Positions 23,018 to 23,692 of a DNA stretch of 23,692 bases are shown in pieces; the stretch's first letter is position 1, and each line of letters begins with the position of its first letter. The position numbers and the translations under genes were made by a program. The notes under the pieces are model-generated. The model had not been told where the DNA came from. It saw only the letters and a list, made by a program, of their open reading frames with translations, and searched no databases. The DNA is from an uncultured Oscillospiraceae bacterium (GTDB lineage Bacteria; Bacillota; Clostridia; Oscillospirales; Oscillospiraceae), in contig CAJTLK010000004.1 of assembly GCA_910577415.1 (NCBI GenBank), positions 1 through 23,692 of the forward strand, given 5' to 3'.

Positions 23018-23022
23018 AGGGA

Positions 23023-23028
23023 TCACCT
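23023..23028 (-). promoter_or_regulatory. Ribosome-binding site of the giant gene
   Basis: AGGTGA on the minus strand lies 5 nt upstream of the ATG at 23017. It decides the start: a GTG lies three codons upstream in the same frame but overlaps this Shine-Dalgarno sequence, and a stop (TAA) closes the frame at 23033-23035. Confidence 0.8.
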
Positions 23029-23058
23029 GCGCTTAAGTCTTTTGCGTCCGTTTCACGC

Positions 23059-23074
23059 TGCCCCAAAAAGGGCA
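23059..23074 (-). other. Small hairpin in the 5' leader
   Basis: TGCCC and GGGCA pair across a 6-nt loop, giving a 5-bp GC-rich stem about 42 nt upstream of the start codon. It sits within the predicted leader but does not overlap the ribosome-binding site. It may be incidental; a second 5-bp stem with the same arms occurs at 23417-23433. Confidence 0.3.
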
Positions 23075-23104
23075 TACTGACGCATGATTCCATTCTTGGT
23101 CATC

Positions 23105-23133
23105 ATTATGCCATTACTTGACATAAAAATCAA
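23105..23133 (-). promoter_or_regulatory. Candidate sigma-A promoter with extended -10
   Basis: On the minus strand TTGATT (-35, 23128-23133) is followed by a 17-nt spacer and CATAAT (-10, 23105-23110). TGG immediately precedes the -10, giving the TGn extended -10 element. Transcription would start near 23098, leaving a leader of about 80 nt before the ATG. The -35 matches 4 of 6 and the -10 matches 5 of 6 consensus positions. It is the best-placed candidate, but no transcript evidence is available. Confidence 0.65.
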
Positions 23134-23692
23134 GGGGTTTTTCATAGTTTCCTATTAAGGTCCCTTTCTTTTGTTTCTCCTTTTTCTCAATTTTGATATT
23201 TTTTTCGGTTCATTTTTAGCGCTTTTATTTTGTGTTTTAAGTATTTCAGCATTTTTTGTCAGTTTGACCTTTTTTGACTTTTTTCGGCGGTTTTTGCCTT
23301 CCTTTTTGTCAAGTCCCTTTCCCCTTTTTGATGTCCATGCCAGCAAAAGCAGAGCGTTTTCACAAAATATTGTATTTCTTTACATTTTTAGGGCAAATAT
23401 CTTGTCCCTGGCTGCGTGCCCCTGCAACGGGCAATCCGCCGCCCCGCTAAGGAGGCAGTCGCAAAAAAGTAACGGTCCTCCATTGTCAAAAAGGAACTTT
23501 TTCCCTCCAAATGCAAAAACCGAAGCGACAGCCAAATGGTCCTGTCAGCCCCGGTCTTTCTTCTGTGCCACTATAGCCTCAAAAAATCGCGATCCGCAGA
23601 CGTCACAGTCTCACGCCTGCCTCCAAAGAAAACAGCACGTTTTCTGTTTTAGCCCCTACAAGCAGTCTTTTCTGGTCACGCTTTTTTCTCAG
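23134..23692. other. Non-coding upstream region, AT-rich with phased T/A runs
   Basis: No supportable gene was found. From about 23160 to 23330 the plus strand is dominated by runs of 4-7 T (A on the minus strand), many spaced about 9-12 bp apart, which suggests intrinsically curved DNA or an UP-like element upstream of the promoter. A 63-codon Lys-rich minus-strand frame here (23155-23346) starts at TTG and is a by-product of the A-rich composition. Between 23400 and 23460 the sequence is GC-rich with a weak stem (23417-23433). Two short inverted repeats occur: 23488-23502 (6-bp arms, 3-nt loop) and 23627-23645 (7-bp arms, 5-nt loop). The latter could be a weak terminator of a neighbouring gene. 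No tRNA, rRNA or riboswitch was recognised. Confidence 0.6.
23627..23645. other. Short perfect inverted repeat
   Basis: AGAAAAC and GTTTTCT pair around the 5-nt loop AGCAC. On the plus strand it is followed by GTTTT. The stem is AT-rich, so it would be a weak terminator; an operator for a regulator of the giant gene is another possibility. It lies more than 490 nt upstream of the predicted promoter. Confidence 0.25.

Noticed and set aside
23024..23026. Alternative GTG start three codons upstream of the ATG
   Set aside because: It overlaps the AGGTGA ribosome-binding site that serves the ATG at 23017 and has no site of its own.
23307..23312. Perfect TTGACA on the minus strand, a possible second -35 box
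   Set aside because: No -10-like hexamer occurs at 16-18 nt downstream; the extended -10 promoter at 23105-23133 is better formed and closer to the gene.
23155..23346. 63-codon Lys-rich minus-strand frame upstream of the giant gene
   Set aside because: It starts at TTG, has no clear ribosome-binding site, and its Lys/Asn-rich product simply reflects the A-rich tract. It ends in front of the predicted promoter.
23401..23470. GC-rich segment considered as a small structured RNA (SRP, 6S or riboswitch)
   Set aside because: I could not match any conserved core of those RNAs, and only a weak 5-bp stem was found.
23392..23485. 31-codon minus-strand frame starting ATG-GAG-GAC
   Set aside because: No upstream Shine-Dalgarno, no recognisable product, and very short.

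Overview
The window is almost entirely one giant protein-coding gene on the minus strand. It starts with ATG at 23017 and is still open at base 1, so at least 7,672 codons are present and the 3' end (C-terminus) lies outside the window. I read the frame as continuous: it has a plausible residue pattern throughout, and its family motifs recur in the same frame from one end to the other. The organism is probably a moderately GC-rich Gram-positive of the gut Clostridia type (for example an Oscillospiraceae relative). That is an inference from the GC-rich coding sequence, the AT-rich leader, the AGGTGA ribosome-binding site, the Gram-positive style signal peptide and the RCC1 plus bacterial Ig-like domain combination. 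No taxonomic marker gene is present.

Layout in the direction of transcription (right to left): 23134-23692 is non-coding and includes an A-rich (minus strand) tract with phased runs. A sigma-A type promoter with an extended -10 sits at 23105-23133, followed by a leader of about 80 nt with an AGGTGA ribosome-binding site. Next come a signal peptide (22919-23017), an unrecognised N-terminal region, and an acidic Thr/Asp/Pro-rich linker holding a 36-bp tandem repeat. From 21125 to base 1 the protein is a necklace of ten RCC1-type beta-propellers (A to J here), each with seven recognisable blades (70 blades in all). They are separated by about 120-165 residue Ig-like (BIG2-like) domains with a shared F-N-L ... 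S-D ... G-x-T-x-I-x-[IV] signature.

Three places depart from the plan. Between propellers B and C there is an extra block of two transthyretin/Cna_B-like domains and an Ala-rich linker. Propellers E and F carry insertions with paired Cys/His clusters that look like zinc-binding knuckles. Propeller I has degenerate blades with aromatic-rich loops.

The product should be exported and very long (above roughly 800 kDa), probably a cell-surface or extracellular adhesion/binding fibre. The surface anchor, if any, would be encoded to the left of base 1. Several very long open frames on the plus strand, including one of more than 4,000 codons at 92-12445, are codon-aligned antisense shadows of this gene and are not annotated as genes.
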